NCBI GenBank assembly: GCA_036852015.1
Contig: JAANDG010000290.1
Coordinates: 1-64,000, forward strand
Direction of reading: 5' to 3'
Origin: Pelodera strongyloides
Lineage: Eukaryota > Nematoda > Chromadorea > Rhabditida > Rhabditidae
DNA length: 64,000 nt
Part shown: positions 11,020 through 19,945 of the stretch, piece after piece
Numbering within the stretch: the stretch's first letter is position 1
How the letters are laid out: every line of letters starts with the position of its first letter
The notes under the pieces: generated by a model
Databases searched by the model: none
Told to the model about the DNA's origin: nothing
Seen by the model: only the letters and a program-made list of their open reading frames with translations
Made by a program: the position numbers and the translations under genes

Positions 11020-11555
11020 TAACTATACAGTATTGTCGGTATGAACAATCGCATATTGATCTATTGTTAGGTAACGATCCATATGTACAAGAGGGCTATC
11101 TAGGGTCCTTTCCCTGTGACAAACTACCCTCACCGCCAAAGAGCTTAAAATGTTTCTCCTTAGTCGTTAATCTTGATACTTCAAAGGGACCTGTAACTCA
11201 TTGGGTATGTATATATTGCCGAAATTGAGAGTTTTATTATTTTGATAGCTTTGGCAATGTTCCAGAATCGCGATATATACTTTCCTGGTTTAAACGCACT
11301 TGTACACATTTCGACTACAATGCTGTACGACACCAGCGTTATGACACAAGCACATGCGGAGCATTTTGGTGTTGGATCCTTAGGGAGCAATGTAAAGGGA
11401 GACAATTTGCTTCACTAATAAGATTTCTCCAATCAATTGGGAACGATGACTCGTTCATTGTAAAGTACATGTTACGAAGTTATTCATTCAAAATGCCAAC
11501 TGCTTCAAACACGCCCATTTTTAAAAGCTATATAAACGCACATTTGAAGTCCTAA
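11020..11555 (+). pseudogene. Adenain-type (Polinton PRO) cysteine protease, frameshifted
   Basis: The first frame (to 11228) has GSFPCDKLPSP and then VVNLDTSKGPVTHWVCIY. After a frame change the second frame has YYFDSFGNVP and DTSTCGAFWCW, running to a TAA at 11553-11555. These are the His, Asp and Cys regions of the adenovirus-protease fold (THW, FDSFG, CGAF) in the right order, so the catalytic residues survive even though one frameshift near 11225 separates His from Asp and Cys. In Polintons and adenoviruses this enzyme cleaves capsid precursors during maturation. The N-terminus overlaps the end of the capsid gene and its start codon is not clear. Confidence 0.7.
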
Positions 11556-11737
11556 TTACGACCTGTTCAATCATGTCGAACGACTCTGGTCTTTCTCCTG
11601 ACTCTGATAACTTATGGACCAAATACGATGAAATCAATTACACACCCAACGATAATGAGATCGTTCTAGTCGACAACACGCTCGACACTTGCCCCACCAA
11701 AGCACTGGTTACTGATCAGTGGAAGAGGATTACTTAT

Positions 11738-11780
11738 GCTCTTAGCGTATACGTGACACGCTAACGTATACGCTAAGAGC
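11738..11780. other. 17-bp inverted repeat at the array entrance
   Basis: Arms gctcttagcgtatacgt (11738-11754) and acgtatacgctaagagc (11764-11780) pair perfectly across a 9-base loop. The right arm is the start of the first tandem unit. Confidence 0.85.
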
Positions 11781-12335
11781 ACTCACAACCAGTACAATAA
11801 TTGTTACAGTGCCAAAAAATTCACGCTTCAGAGTGTCCTAGAAGCAATTTACCAGTTCACGTATACGCTAAGAGCACTCACAACCAGTACAATAATTGTT
11901 ACAGTGCCAAAAAATTCACGCTTCAGAGTGTCCTAGAAGCAATTTACCAGTTCACGTATACGCTAAGAGCACTCACAACCAGTACAATAATTGTTACAGT
12001 GCCAAAAAATTCACGCTTCAGAGTGTCCTAGAAGCAATTTACCAGTTCACGTATACGCTAAGAGCACTCACAACCAGTACAATAATTGTTACAGTGCCAA
12101 AAAATTCACGCTTCAGAGTGTCCTAGAAGCAATTTACCAGTTCACGTATACGCTAAGAGCACTCACAACCAGTACAATAATTGTTACAGTGCCAAAAAAA
12201 TTCACGCTTCAGAGTGTCCTAGAAGCAATTTACCAGTTCACGTATACGCTAAGAGCACTCACAACCAGTACAATAATTGTTACAGTGCCAAAAAAATTCA
12301 CGCTTCAGAGTGTCCTAGAAGCAATTTACCAGTTG
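11764..12335. repeat. Tandem repeat, six copies of a 95/96-bp unit
   Basis: Units start with acgtatacgctaagagcact at 11764, 11859, 11954, 12049, 12144 and 12240. They are almost identical; the last two carry one extra A in the A-run and are 96 bp. Identity this high implies recent expansion. Confidence 0.95.
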
Positions 12336-13798
12336 GCACGTCGAAACAACTGTGAAAATGAATATATGACTGGTTCGATGCCATACTAAGCCTTCGTTTC
12401 AATAGTCGGTATGACTCATATGGAAAAAAATGAGCTCCGCCCATTCCCTTTAAAAGGGCACGGCCAAGGGAAAAAATTAAAAAAGTACAGTCAACACTGT
12501 GCACTCTTTTAAATCATGCCTTTTACTATTAATTTTGATTCTTCTAATGTTAATGCTAATTTTGATGTGACATCTTTTTACAAATTTGAGAATTTGCATA
12601 TTGAGAATTCTCCCAAACTGAACGCCGCTACTTTTCATGGTGACATTATGTTACAGAACATTGAGGGAAGCATTGCGGTAGGGTTAATTGTATACATTGT
12701 TCAAAATGCAATAGACACTCTTTTACAGCAGTTAATTGATAAATTTAAAATTGAAACACCAATTGATGAAATGTTATTTTCTGTCGAAATGCGTCATAGA
12801 AGTATGAGTGTTTTGCATAAAAAGTATGTCTATCTACCCCCCAGAACCCGTATGCAGAATACGGCACAAGCTTTATTTGCATACACCCAAAAAGTTATGC
12901 AAAGCGCAGAAGGTGTAAAACTAGACCAGGGCCTTTCCCTCAAAATCTCGATTAGGCCTAAACAATTTTCTGGTGCTGCAAATGATGGCGACAACCTTTG
13001 CCTACTCTTGGCTGTAGTGAGAGGCGTAGCCAGGGTGAAATATGAGAATACATGTTCCGCTTACAAAACAGAATCGGGAACGCATCACATGGTAATTAGA
13101 TGTAAAAAGCAACTTGATCGTGTAATGCTAGACGATGAATATGCAAAAGAGCGAGCCTTGGAGTGCGCAGCTTTGCATATTCCCAATTTTGATGTTAAAT
13201 CAAATAGACTAATGGACATTTCTGATTTAGTCCATTTGAATAAACGGTCTAGTTCAGTTCGATTGGCACTGTATGACTATTACACAGGAAACTTATTATA
13301 CATGCCTGAGGATAAGCTATTGAAACCAATTGTTCCTATATTGTACGATGGAATACGCCGACATTTTGAGCTTTTACCTGATTCACCTCGAACGCATTTT
13401 AATGGAAAAGAGCGACCCTGCTTCGGTCATTTGTGCCCTTACTGTGGGGGATTATTCACAGAGAAATCTAGGCACTTGCGTTGTATTCACAAATGTTTAG
13501 ACTGCGGCAGCTTTGGCGAGTAGTTTGATTGTAGGCATAGTGACTACTTCTAGAGCTCGTGTCGTACTAACTAAGCTTCTAATGGAATTGGGTCCTGAAA
13601 AAGTATTGTATTGTGATACTGATTCTGTAATGTGTTTGGCTACAGAGAATGACCCGATTATTTCCAATTTTTTTGAAAAGACATGCAGGTAGTGAACTTG
13701 GTCAACTGACTAGTGAAATACCCTTAGATTATAAAGGGTGCAAACTGGTTGCTCCTGGTGCTAAACAATATGTTTTGCGCATGAAGTATACTGGTGTT

Positions 13799-14174
13799 TA
13801 GTTTGATTGCATGAACGAAAAATTGGGGTATTGGACGAGTGGGGGTCGAACCCACGACCTCTGGATTACCGGTCCAGTATGCTAACCACTACACTACCGC
13901 CACCCACACCCAAATTTCGTTCTTGCTAGCGACTTATACGGCTCGCCTGCAACACACAGTGGGCGCATAGCACCACAACTGCCTGGGGGGTTATAAACCA
14001 CAATACCAGCTAGGTGTGCATAACCGGAAAGAATTGATTAAATGAAGGCAAGACCTCTCAAGGCTGGTCAGGCCAAAGTTTTTTTTTTCAGTATGGATTA
14101 CCGGTCCAGTATGCTAACCACTACACTACCGCCACCCACACCCAAATTTCGTTCTTGCTGGCGAGCCGTAATCC
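13799..14174. mobile_element. Insertion with tRNA-like parts in polB
   Basis: The polB frame is interrupted between two copies of atactggtgtt (13788-13798 and 14175-14185), an 11-bp apparent target duplication. Inside are one full tRNA-like sequence, a spacer, and a second partial copy enclosed by 13-bp inverted ends (cagtatggattac at 14089, gtaatccatactg at 14168). Sequence just outside the tRNA-like acceptor stem (aacgaaa-attggggt on the left, acacccaaatttcgtt on the right) is also complementary, extending the stem. Confidence 0.6.
13832..13903 (-). tRNA. tRNA-like, anticodon GGT (Thr-type), probably pseudogene/SINE
   Basis: On the - strand a cloverleaf can be drawn: D-arm around GTGTAGTGGTTAGCATAC, anticodon stem CTGGA/TCCAG with loop CCGGTAA (GGT), and T-arm GTGGG-TTCGACC-CCCAC. 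The acceptor stem has only about five good pairs and position 33 is C instead of the near-universal T. GGT is not the usual eukaryotic threonine anticodon. I therefore favour a tRNA-derived mobile sequence over a working tRNA. A second partial copy lies at 14091-14150. Confidence 0.45.
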
Positions 14175-14571
14175 ATACTGGTGTTGATAGTAGTAAGGAT
14201 ACGTATAAGCACATTTTGAAACTCAGAGGAATTTCACAAAATTATTCCACGAAGAATTTGTTAGAGTTGATGCTATCGAAAAACAAACGCTTGCTCTTTG
14301 TAGTGGTACACAAGATTCTATTGAACCTCTCTCCTTTACTTTTGATAGGATTGTTAAGAAGATGGGCACTGTGAGTAGTATTACAACCCATAAGACTTAT
14401 TTGGCTAGAAACTGTAAAGGAATTCATGTTGATTTCAAAGTCTATCCTTATGGTTACAAATTTGATTAATATCAGTTTTTTCAATCATCCATTTTTTTTT
14501 ATTAGCACCGTTTTTTATTTATCGATGATTTTGTTGTTTAATTATACCCCTCGTGAATAGTCTAATTTTAA

Positions 14572-15339
14572 ATGTCCTTTGCAGTGATGTCATATTTTGA
14601 TAAATTACCTGAAGAAATATTTTGCAAAATTCTATCATATCTACCTCAAAAAGAAAATCACGCCAAGACACGTCGGATATCAAGGAGATTCAAGAACGAT
14701 TCTGATTATCTTGCCTCCAAAGCTTCCAATCGTATCGAGCTGATGCAGTACGATTACGTATTCGTGCAAGTGACAGATATAGACTGTCGAATCGTTTTAA
14801 GTAATCCGTATCTACGCAGGAAGACAATTCATATCGTCGCTGCTGAATATGATGACCAATTTACCTATGATAACGGTCTCATGCATCAAACAATACACAC
14901 AACGACGCTATACGGTACAATAGCCGGCTTTATTAGGCAAATCATGAATCAGTTTGCTATATTTGAGACTACCGTTAAAGTATTTTCTGGTGTGTCCGAG
15001 CTATTCGAAAATTTAATCCGCCTCACATTAGTGACCCATGTGGTTGTTAGCAATGTGACACCTCCGATTGATCTCATGTTACTAGCCGCCTGGTGTGTAC
15101 AAAGTGGAGGTAACCTACATGTCGACACGTCCGCAATGTCTATAGATAATATAAAATTGGTGGACGACTACATAATGACCCAAGCTAATATGGGCGGCTG
15201 GTCTTTCAGCGACCTAGAGATAGTGATAGGAAACAATGAACATTGTCCATACATAATCTATCAATTCGAGGACACGCCTCCTCACGTATACTGTAGTGCT
15301 CTACGATGGGCATTGCTAAACCATCTCCATCAGCAGTAG
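14572..15339 (+). CDS. F-box protein in Maverick cargo position
   Basis: Uninterrupted 255-residue frame. The N-terminus YFDKLPEEIFCKILSYLPQK followed by TRRISRRFKN is a clear F-box (residues ~8-45), the Skp1-binding module of SCF ubiquitin ligases. The remaining 200 residues (ELFENLIRLTLVTHVVV, MLLAAWCVQSGG) form an unassigned substrate-side domain shared with the fragment at 4.36-4.71 kb. The start may be 14572 or the internal ATG at 14587, because ctttgcag just before 14587 could be a splice acceptor. It begins about 100 bp after polB, in the same direction, and precedes the small acidic gene. Presumed role: recruiting a target to SCF; the target is unknown. Confidence 0.75.
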   Translation: MSFAVMSYFDKLPEEIFCKILSYLPQKENHAKTRRISRRFKNDSDYLASKASNRIELMQYDYVFVQVTDIDCRIVLSNPYLRRKTIHIVAAEYDDQFTYDNGLMHQTIHTTTLYGTIAGFIRQIMNQFAIFETTVKVFSGVSELFENLIRLTLVTHVVVSNVTPPIDLMLLAAWCVQSGGNLHVDTSAMSIDNIKLVDDYIMTQANMGGWSFSDLEIVIGNNEHCPYIIYQFEDTPPHVYCSALRWALLNHLHQQ

Positions 15340-15443
15340 GTCTGTCGACCTTACTTCTTCTTTACCTTTATAACATATTTATAAGTGCTTTATTTTCTAT
15401 TTTTTTCTCACAAGATAATTTAAGGTTACCATATTTTACAGTA

Positions 15444-16232
15444 ATGATACACCCTGAGGTAGTTGTCTTGTCTTCTGACTCTGAATCCGACGCAGAGGGG
15501 GATACCATAGCCCCCGTTGTGGATTACATGTCTGGTAGAGACACAGCTGAACTCAATGAGCCCCCCGATGGAGTGTACTGTAAGTTATTATTATATTATG
15601 CTTATTTTTATTATTATTATTATTATTGTTATTATTTTTATTTTTGTTATTATTATTTTCAGATCGTGGGTACTTCATACCCAAGGCGAATACACATTCG
15701 TTTGAACTGGCCTGCTTTGTTCGATTGGATAGAGTGCTCTATACATACGGATATGAAAAAGTTTCCGAATGGTTGAAGCACTACTGCCTTTTTCAAGTCG
15801 ACCATAACAGAAGGATTATCCGCGGAAAGGTATTTTTTACTTTTTTTTTGTAAATATAATTTTTTTGCTACGTTGTGAATTATTTATGTTGTTTATTTTT
15901 GAAAATGATATTGTTGTTTAGATTACTCTTCTGCCTTTATGGCAATACGCCGGAAACACTCGAATTGTTGACATTATCAATGCGCCTTGCGTGACGAGTG
16001 TCAGATCCGTTTCGCATTACTCGCCGGTCATAGAATGTACATGTATGGGTCAACGCAAGCGCTATAGTGTTGAGGTATTGTATTTGATTTTTTTTTATGG
16101 ATGGGTCTTTTGTTTGTAAAAATATATGTACAGGGTACTTTTTTTTGGCTCTATTATTCAGGAATAATGAATAATTTGTTACAGGAGGTGTCTCTACGTG
16201 GTCTATTTCACACTGAGCTGGAAGCGATGTAA
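15444..16232 (+). CDS. Small acidic/SIM-like cassette protein, copy 2 (4 exons)
   Basis: Predicted exons are 15444-15579, 15663-15829, 15922-16074 and 16185-16232, joining in frame to 167 residues. The N-terminus HPEVVVLSSDSESDAEGD is a hydrophobic triplet followed by Ser/acidic residues, the form of a phospho-regulated SUMO-interaction motif. Exon 2 has CFVRLDRVLYTYGYEKVSEW, exon 3 LLPLWQYAGNTRIVDI and ECTCMGQRKRYSVE. The same architecture recurs at 4.89-5.46 kb with an exon 2 of identical length (167 nt). All introns are 83-110 bp with GT and T-rich AG ends. Family not recognised. Pairing with an F-box gene in both copies suggests a joint role, which is inference. Confidence 0.6.
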
Positions 16233-16773
16233 TACATGATGTACGTTTCTATGTGTATTTTTTTCTAAAGCCAGACTATTGTAGTCTGATTTGATTATGT
16301 CTTTATAAGAAATTGAATGCATACATACAAAATATCAAAACTACTTCATTTTTTTTTTGATGACATATCAAATTGCTCAAGGCAAGCGCGAGACGAGAGT
16401 TTCCGCATCATACATGAATTTAAATAGACATATGTATGTAAATCTTAATATTCGAACTTACGTGTAAATATGTCTTTGAATAACACAAACTGTACATTGC
16501 TTTCTTTGATTGTCTTTGTTAGTAATTAATTATTATTAAAAATGGAAGATAAAGCCAGATTGTCGAATATATGTGATATAGTTTCAAAATTGTAATGAGA
16601 AGGTGTATATATGAACTCAATAATCAAGCAGTTGTTTCGTTATGTGATCTTTAGGTTACGTTAAAAATTTGCATTTTTTTTTTGTGAGTCCTAATTATTT
16701 CAAAATATATAACCGGGTTCAAGTGTTCACGCCCACTCTGTGTGACTATGTAAGCTTTTGGCTGCTTTGGCAA
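16233..16773. other. Gene-free spacer
   Basis: AT-rich, T-runs; nothing else supported. Confidence 0.4.
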
Positions 16774-17115
16774 ATGTCAGTCATGGCAAACGCAGCGCCT
16801 CAACTCATCGCTCCTCAAACTATATGGTACGATACGGTACCGTACATACCCCCTCCTCCACTACCCCCTCAGTTGCCAGAGGAAACTAATTTCGAATCGG
16901 TCCCCCACAATGATTATAAAAAGAAGCAAAGAATGTCGATGACAAAACGTCAGGTTGCAACTTGTGCTCGTCAGCTGATTGTATTCTATACCTGCAAAGA
17001 GTGCAAGAACAAAATGGATGTGATGCGCAACGATAATGGAACTGGCACCTACACTGTCTATCAATGCGGACCATGCAATGCTGAATCTATTAAACTCCGC
17101 TTTGGTGATAAGTAA
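16774..17115 (+). CDS. Proline-rich zinc-ribbon-like protein
   Basis: This 113-residue frame starts at the ATG at 16774 (an alternative ATG follows at 16783). Residues ~15-45 are Pro-rich (YIPPPPLPPQLPEE), followed by a basic linker (DYKKKQRMSMTKRQ). Two CxxC knuckles (YTCKECKNKM and YQCGPCNAES) are separated by about 20 residues, the layout of a zinc ribbon. No specific family is recognised; transcription-factor-like or DNA-binding roles are possible. It is co-oriented with the F-box pair and lies beyond it, so it may be further cargo of the Maverick. No paralogue is seen near cassette copy 1. Confidence 0.5.
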   Translation: MSVMANAAPQLIAPQTIWYDTVPYIPPPPLPPQLPEETNFESVPHNDYKKKQRMSMTKRQVATCARQLIVFYTCKECKNKMDVMRNDNGTGTYTVYQCGPCNAESIKLRFGDK

Positions 17116-17375
17116 TTAATAAATTTTAAACTATACCTGTGTTTTACAAAACATTACAAATTATGCAAATTAATTAATTACACTAATTACACTAATGAAC
17201 AATATATTAGGGCGCATAGATAGTGCCAATCCAGACAAACACATGTACAATACAAAAAAAAACAGTCAATGGGTCTTATGAAACAAATATTGATTGGTTA
17301 TTGATTTTTTCAATTTTTAGCCCCGATAAGGTAGTAGTGAAAAACAATTTTTGTTTGATAAATTAATTATCCCAA

Positions 17376-17894
17376 GTGTTCTATACAAAAAAACATATTA
17401 CATATTACAAATTTGTCCACAATTTTACCGTAGCTCCCGGACTGACCATCACAAAGTTTTTTTTTTCTTCAATTTTCTTGTCGCCGGCGCCGGGTGCGGA
17501 GCGCATAAGCAACTCAAAGATAAAACAAAAAAAGTTTAGAGGAGTTGAGAACAACAAAAAACGCACTCCCATTTCTTTTCTCCACACTCTTCACCCACAA
17601 CTACTATACGCGCCCGTCCAACAACTCCTCGTCACCACCAACGCTCCCCACATCTATGACGCTACATCGCAGGCTCCGTTTGCTCCGCCACCTCGTCTCT
17701 CGCCCCCCGCCAATGTCGCGACTCCATGCGACAAGTTTCCTCAGACAAAAAGGGAAACGCAAAGGCCAAGATGGAAACTGTTCAAATCGCTCAATTTCAT
17801 CGGAGCAGCAAAACGTGTTCAGAACGAATTATGGCGAACGCAAGGAGCTGAGAGAAAAGGGACTACAAGAAGCTTACAGATGAAAAACCAATGA
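17376..17894 (+). CDS. Possible protein, unrecognised, in a GC-richer patch
   Basis: A 172-codon frame runs through a patch that is visibly richer in C and G than its surroundings. The part from about 17500 on looks protein-like (Pro-rich middle APFAPPPRLSPPANV, basic C-terminus WKLFKSLNFIGAAKRVQNEL), but a second frame at 17545-17883 is also open and the N-terminal third is low-complexity. A polyadenylation-like aataaa follows near 17990. It could be a short Maverick accessory gene or simply unspliced non-coding sequence. Confidence 0.25.
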   Translation: MFYTKKHITYYKFVHNFTVAPGLTITKFFFSSIFLSPAPGAERISNSKIKQKKFRGVENNKKRTPISFLHTLHPQLLYAPVQQLLVTTNAPHIYDATSQAPFAPPPRLSPPANVATPCDKFPQTKRETQRPRWKLFKSLNFIGAAKRVQNELWRTQGAERKGTTRSLQMKNQ

Positions 17895-18029
17895 CCGTAT
17901 CTAAGACGTATCTAAGCTCTCCAAGCATCTTCGCCAACTCCCGTCTACTAGCTCCTACCGTATAAATATATTGCCTATTACATTGTATTGAATAAACCTT
18001 TATTATACAAGGACTTAATACAACACACA

Positions 18030-19210
18030 TAGTTATGTTCTCATGTTTGTTTGTCTCTTAATAAACATAATTATTACAGTTATTGGTGCACCGACCGGGA
18101 ACCGTGTCCGATCATCGTTACCATAAAGAATGCTGTCCGAGAATCACTTTGCTCTAATTCGTCATTAACCAGCCCCGACTACAAACAGTAAGTTAAATTT
18201 GTTACCAGCTAGTAGCACTGATAAGGCAACAAAAAATGAGATAAAAAAATATTTTAATTTTTTCAGACATCTCCACGTATTTTACCTTGCTTGGTACCAC
18301 AAGAAGCGAAATGGCTATTTTTCCTTCTAATTGTAAGATTATTTTCGTTAACTATTGTCAACTAGCGTTTCTTATCCTCTTTTTTTTCCCTGTAGAAATT
18401 ATGCACCGACAGATAAACAGTGGTGAACACTAGTCAATGTGTCGACATGCCGTTCTATTTATAGTTAGTTTAAGTACTTCCTAATGTTCTATTAAAGAAA
18501 ATGAGTTACTAAGCTTAAATTTGTGTATATTTAATAATTGGCTATTTAATTATGCTCTAGGAGTTTATCAGAAAATGCAAATTCATAAAAAAATGGTTCT
18601 CGTTTTCTTGTACAAACATATCACACAAGAATGTATGCCTTCCTTTTAATATTTAAGCACTAGTTTGAAGCAACAAGAAGCCGTTTCACAGGGCAGTATT
18701 TGATAGCAACTATAGGTGTGCGGACGTGGACGACAAATTAGAGGTGAAGCTCATGTCCGCTAGAATACCCCCTTTAAAGAAAATGGATTCCAATATCTGC
18801 TAACGATTAGTATGCAACCGCTTAAAATAAAAGGTTTACATTGATTGTATCAATGGTTTACTTACAGTATATAAAAAGAGTACATGAGACGAATAAAATG
18901 CATCTTGTTTCTTGTGACATGGACAATTGAACATTCGAGGTATATACATGTGTACACAACACAGCCACAGAATACAGCGATTTAGCTTAGAATAACCTGA
19001 TTGATTGTCTTGTTGGTGGATTTGATTGTGATACTACGTTAAAACAGTATAACTACAAAAGACCAATGTCTTATCTTCTGAAGCCGCTCGTGGCGCACAT
19101 GCATTTACAAAACGTAAAAAAATCTAACTGTATCGTCGTTTTTCCATTACGGTCGCGCAGCACATTGTGAGCAGTGTCATTTCACAAATTATGATAAAGG
19201 TTTCCAACTG
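18030..19210. repeat. Direct repeat R, copy 4 (longest)
   Basis: It begins with ttattacagttattggtgca followed by ccgaccgggaaccgtgtccg, and continues with blocks in the same order as the 5.64-6.33 kb copy, including a tatataaaaag box near 18869 and a cattgtgagcagtgtcattt block near 19165. Copies are direct, not inverted, so a simple terminal inverted repeat is excluded. Confidence 0.6.
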
Positions 19211-19945
19211 GTGTCAAACCTGTTTCTATGCATTCAAATCCAAAATGACACTGAGACCATTTTTCCAGTAATGTCACTAAGTAAGCAGAACAGTATTTTG
19301 GCTTGCACGTAATATATGGTATCATATTTTTCATCCAAAGCATATTCTCGACATCAACTACGAAGTTAGCAAGAGGTGAACTCGTCGACGACTGCAGGAT
19401 CAGAATGGGTTCGTTCAAAGTCAATTGTTTAGTGCAATTAGCAGCGGCAATTAGATAATGGCATGCATATGCACATGTGAGATTGCAGATCAATTATCAA
19501 TGGCAGGGCATCCAATGGCGCGGTTTTCTGCGTCTCTGCAATCCAATGTCCTCATTAAAAATGCTCATTTGTTCGTCATAGTTTCCTTAACCATAATTTT
19601 TTAAACATAATTACTCATTCCTTTCATAGTAAGACATGCAAAATTTAAGACGTAATATGCGATATCGCTTAACCACTATCCGATAGAAATTTAGGGTCTT
19701 GTTAGTGGGAGGACAACTTTTACTCTTTCCAAGGACCACAGCAATAATACATTTTTTCTAAAGACTATGTAACAGTTTTCCGCCTAAATATTTATCCCAA
19801 CACATAATATACTGTGATCCTTTTAAGAGTTTTAACCCTTCAATTTCTCCTTCAATTTCTCTTAATTTTATGTTTATTACGTATTGTTCATATTGTTTGC
19901 TTCTTACCGTGGTACATAGCTCTAACATTCAGAAGCTGCTTCACG
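19210..19945. other. Gene-free spacer, promoter region of next gene
   Basis: Nothing coding is supported. A pyrimidine-rich run (cttcaatttctccttcaatt near 19838) lies about 100 bp before the first predicted ATG. Confidence 0.3.

Larger units (their letters stand above)
11573..12389 (+). pseudogene. Unknown Maverick gene disrupted by a 95-bp tandem array
   Basis: It opens at 11573 with MSNDSGLSPDSDNLWTKY and an acidic, polar stretch up to ALVTDQWKRITYALS, then enters a hairpin and six tandem repeats. After the array a frame ends LARRNNCENEYMTGSMPY at 12389. Because 95 is not a multiple of three, each repeat shifts frame and introduces stops (the first at 11762-11764). Only the last two 96-bp copies keep frame. 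It may have been one of the uncharacterised Polinton genes. No domain is recognised. Confidence 0.4.
8848..14469 (+). mobile_element. Decayed Polinton/Maverick core
   Basis: Genes in one direction are, in order: small basic virion-type protein, F54H12.2-like capsid protein, adenain-type protease, an unknown gene carrying a tandem array, and DNA polymerase B. This set is characteristic of Polinton/Maverick (adintovirus-related) elements. I did not find the retroviral-type integrase, the packaging ATPase or terminal inverted repeats. Most of the genes have frameshifts, insertions or deletions. The F-box, small acidic and zinc-ribbon genes (14.57-17.12 kb) follow immediately in the same orientation and are best read as its cargo, although they could be a neighbouring insertion. 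Confidence 0.75.
12516..14469 (+). pseudogene. Polinton DNA polymerase B, deleted and interrupted
   Basis: An intact 335-codon frame from 12516 gives the N-terminal region, ending in a CPYCGGLF / HKCLDC zinc-finger-like cluster as in Polinton PolB. It then jumps, in another frame, to IVGIVTTSRARVVL and the palm motif VLYCDTDSV (motif C, catalytic Asp pair) near 13500-13690, so exonuclease and most palm sequence between them is deleted. A further shift gives CKLVAPGAKQYVLRMKY before a 376-bp insertion (13799-14174). C-terminal sequence resumes and ends at 14469. The family is a protein-primed replicative polymerase; this copy cannot be functional. Confidence 0.75.

Noticed and set aside
11764..12335. 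CRISPR array
   Set aside because: The units are continuous 95/96-bp tandem repeats with no unique spacers, inside a eukaryotic mobile element.
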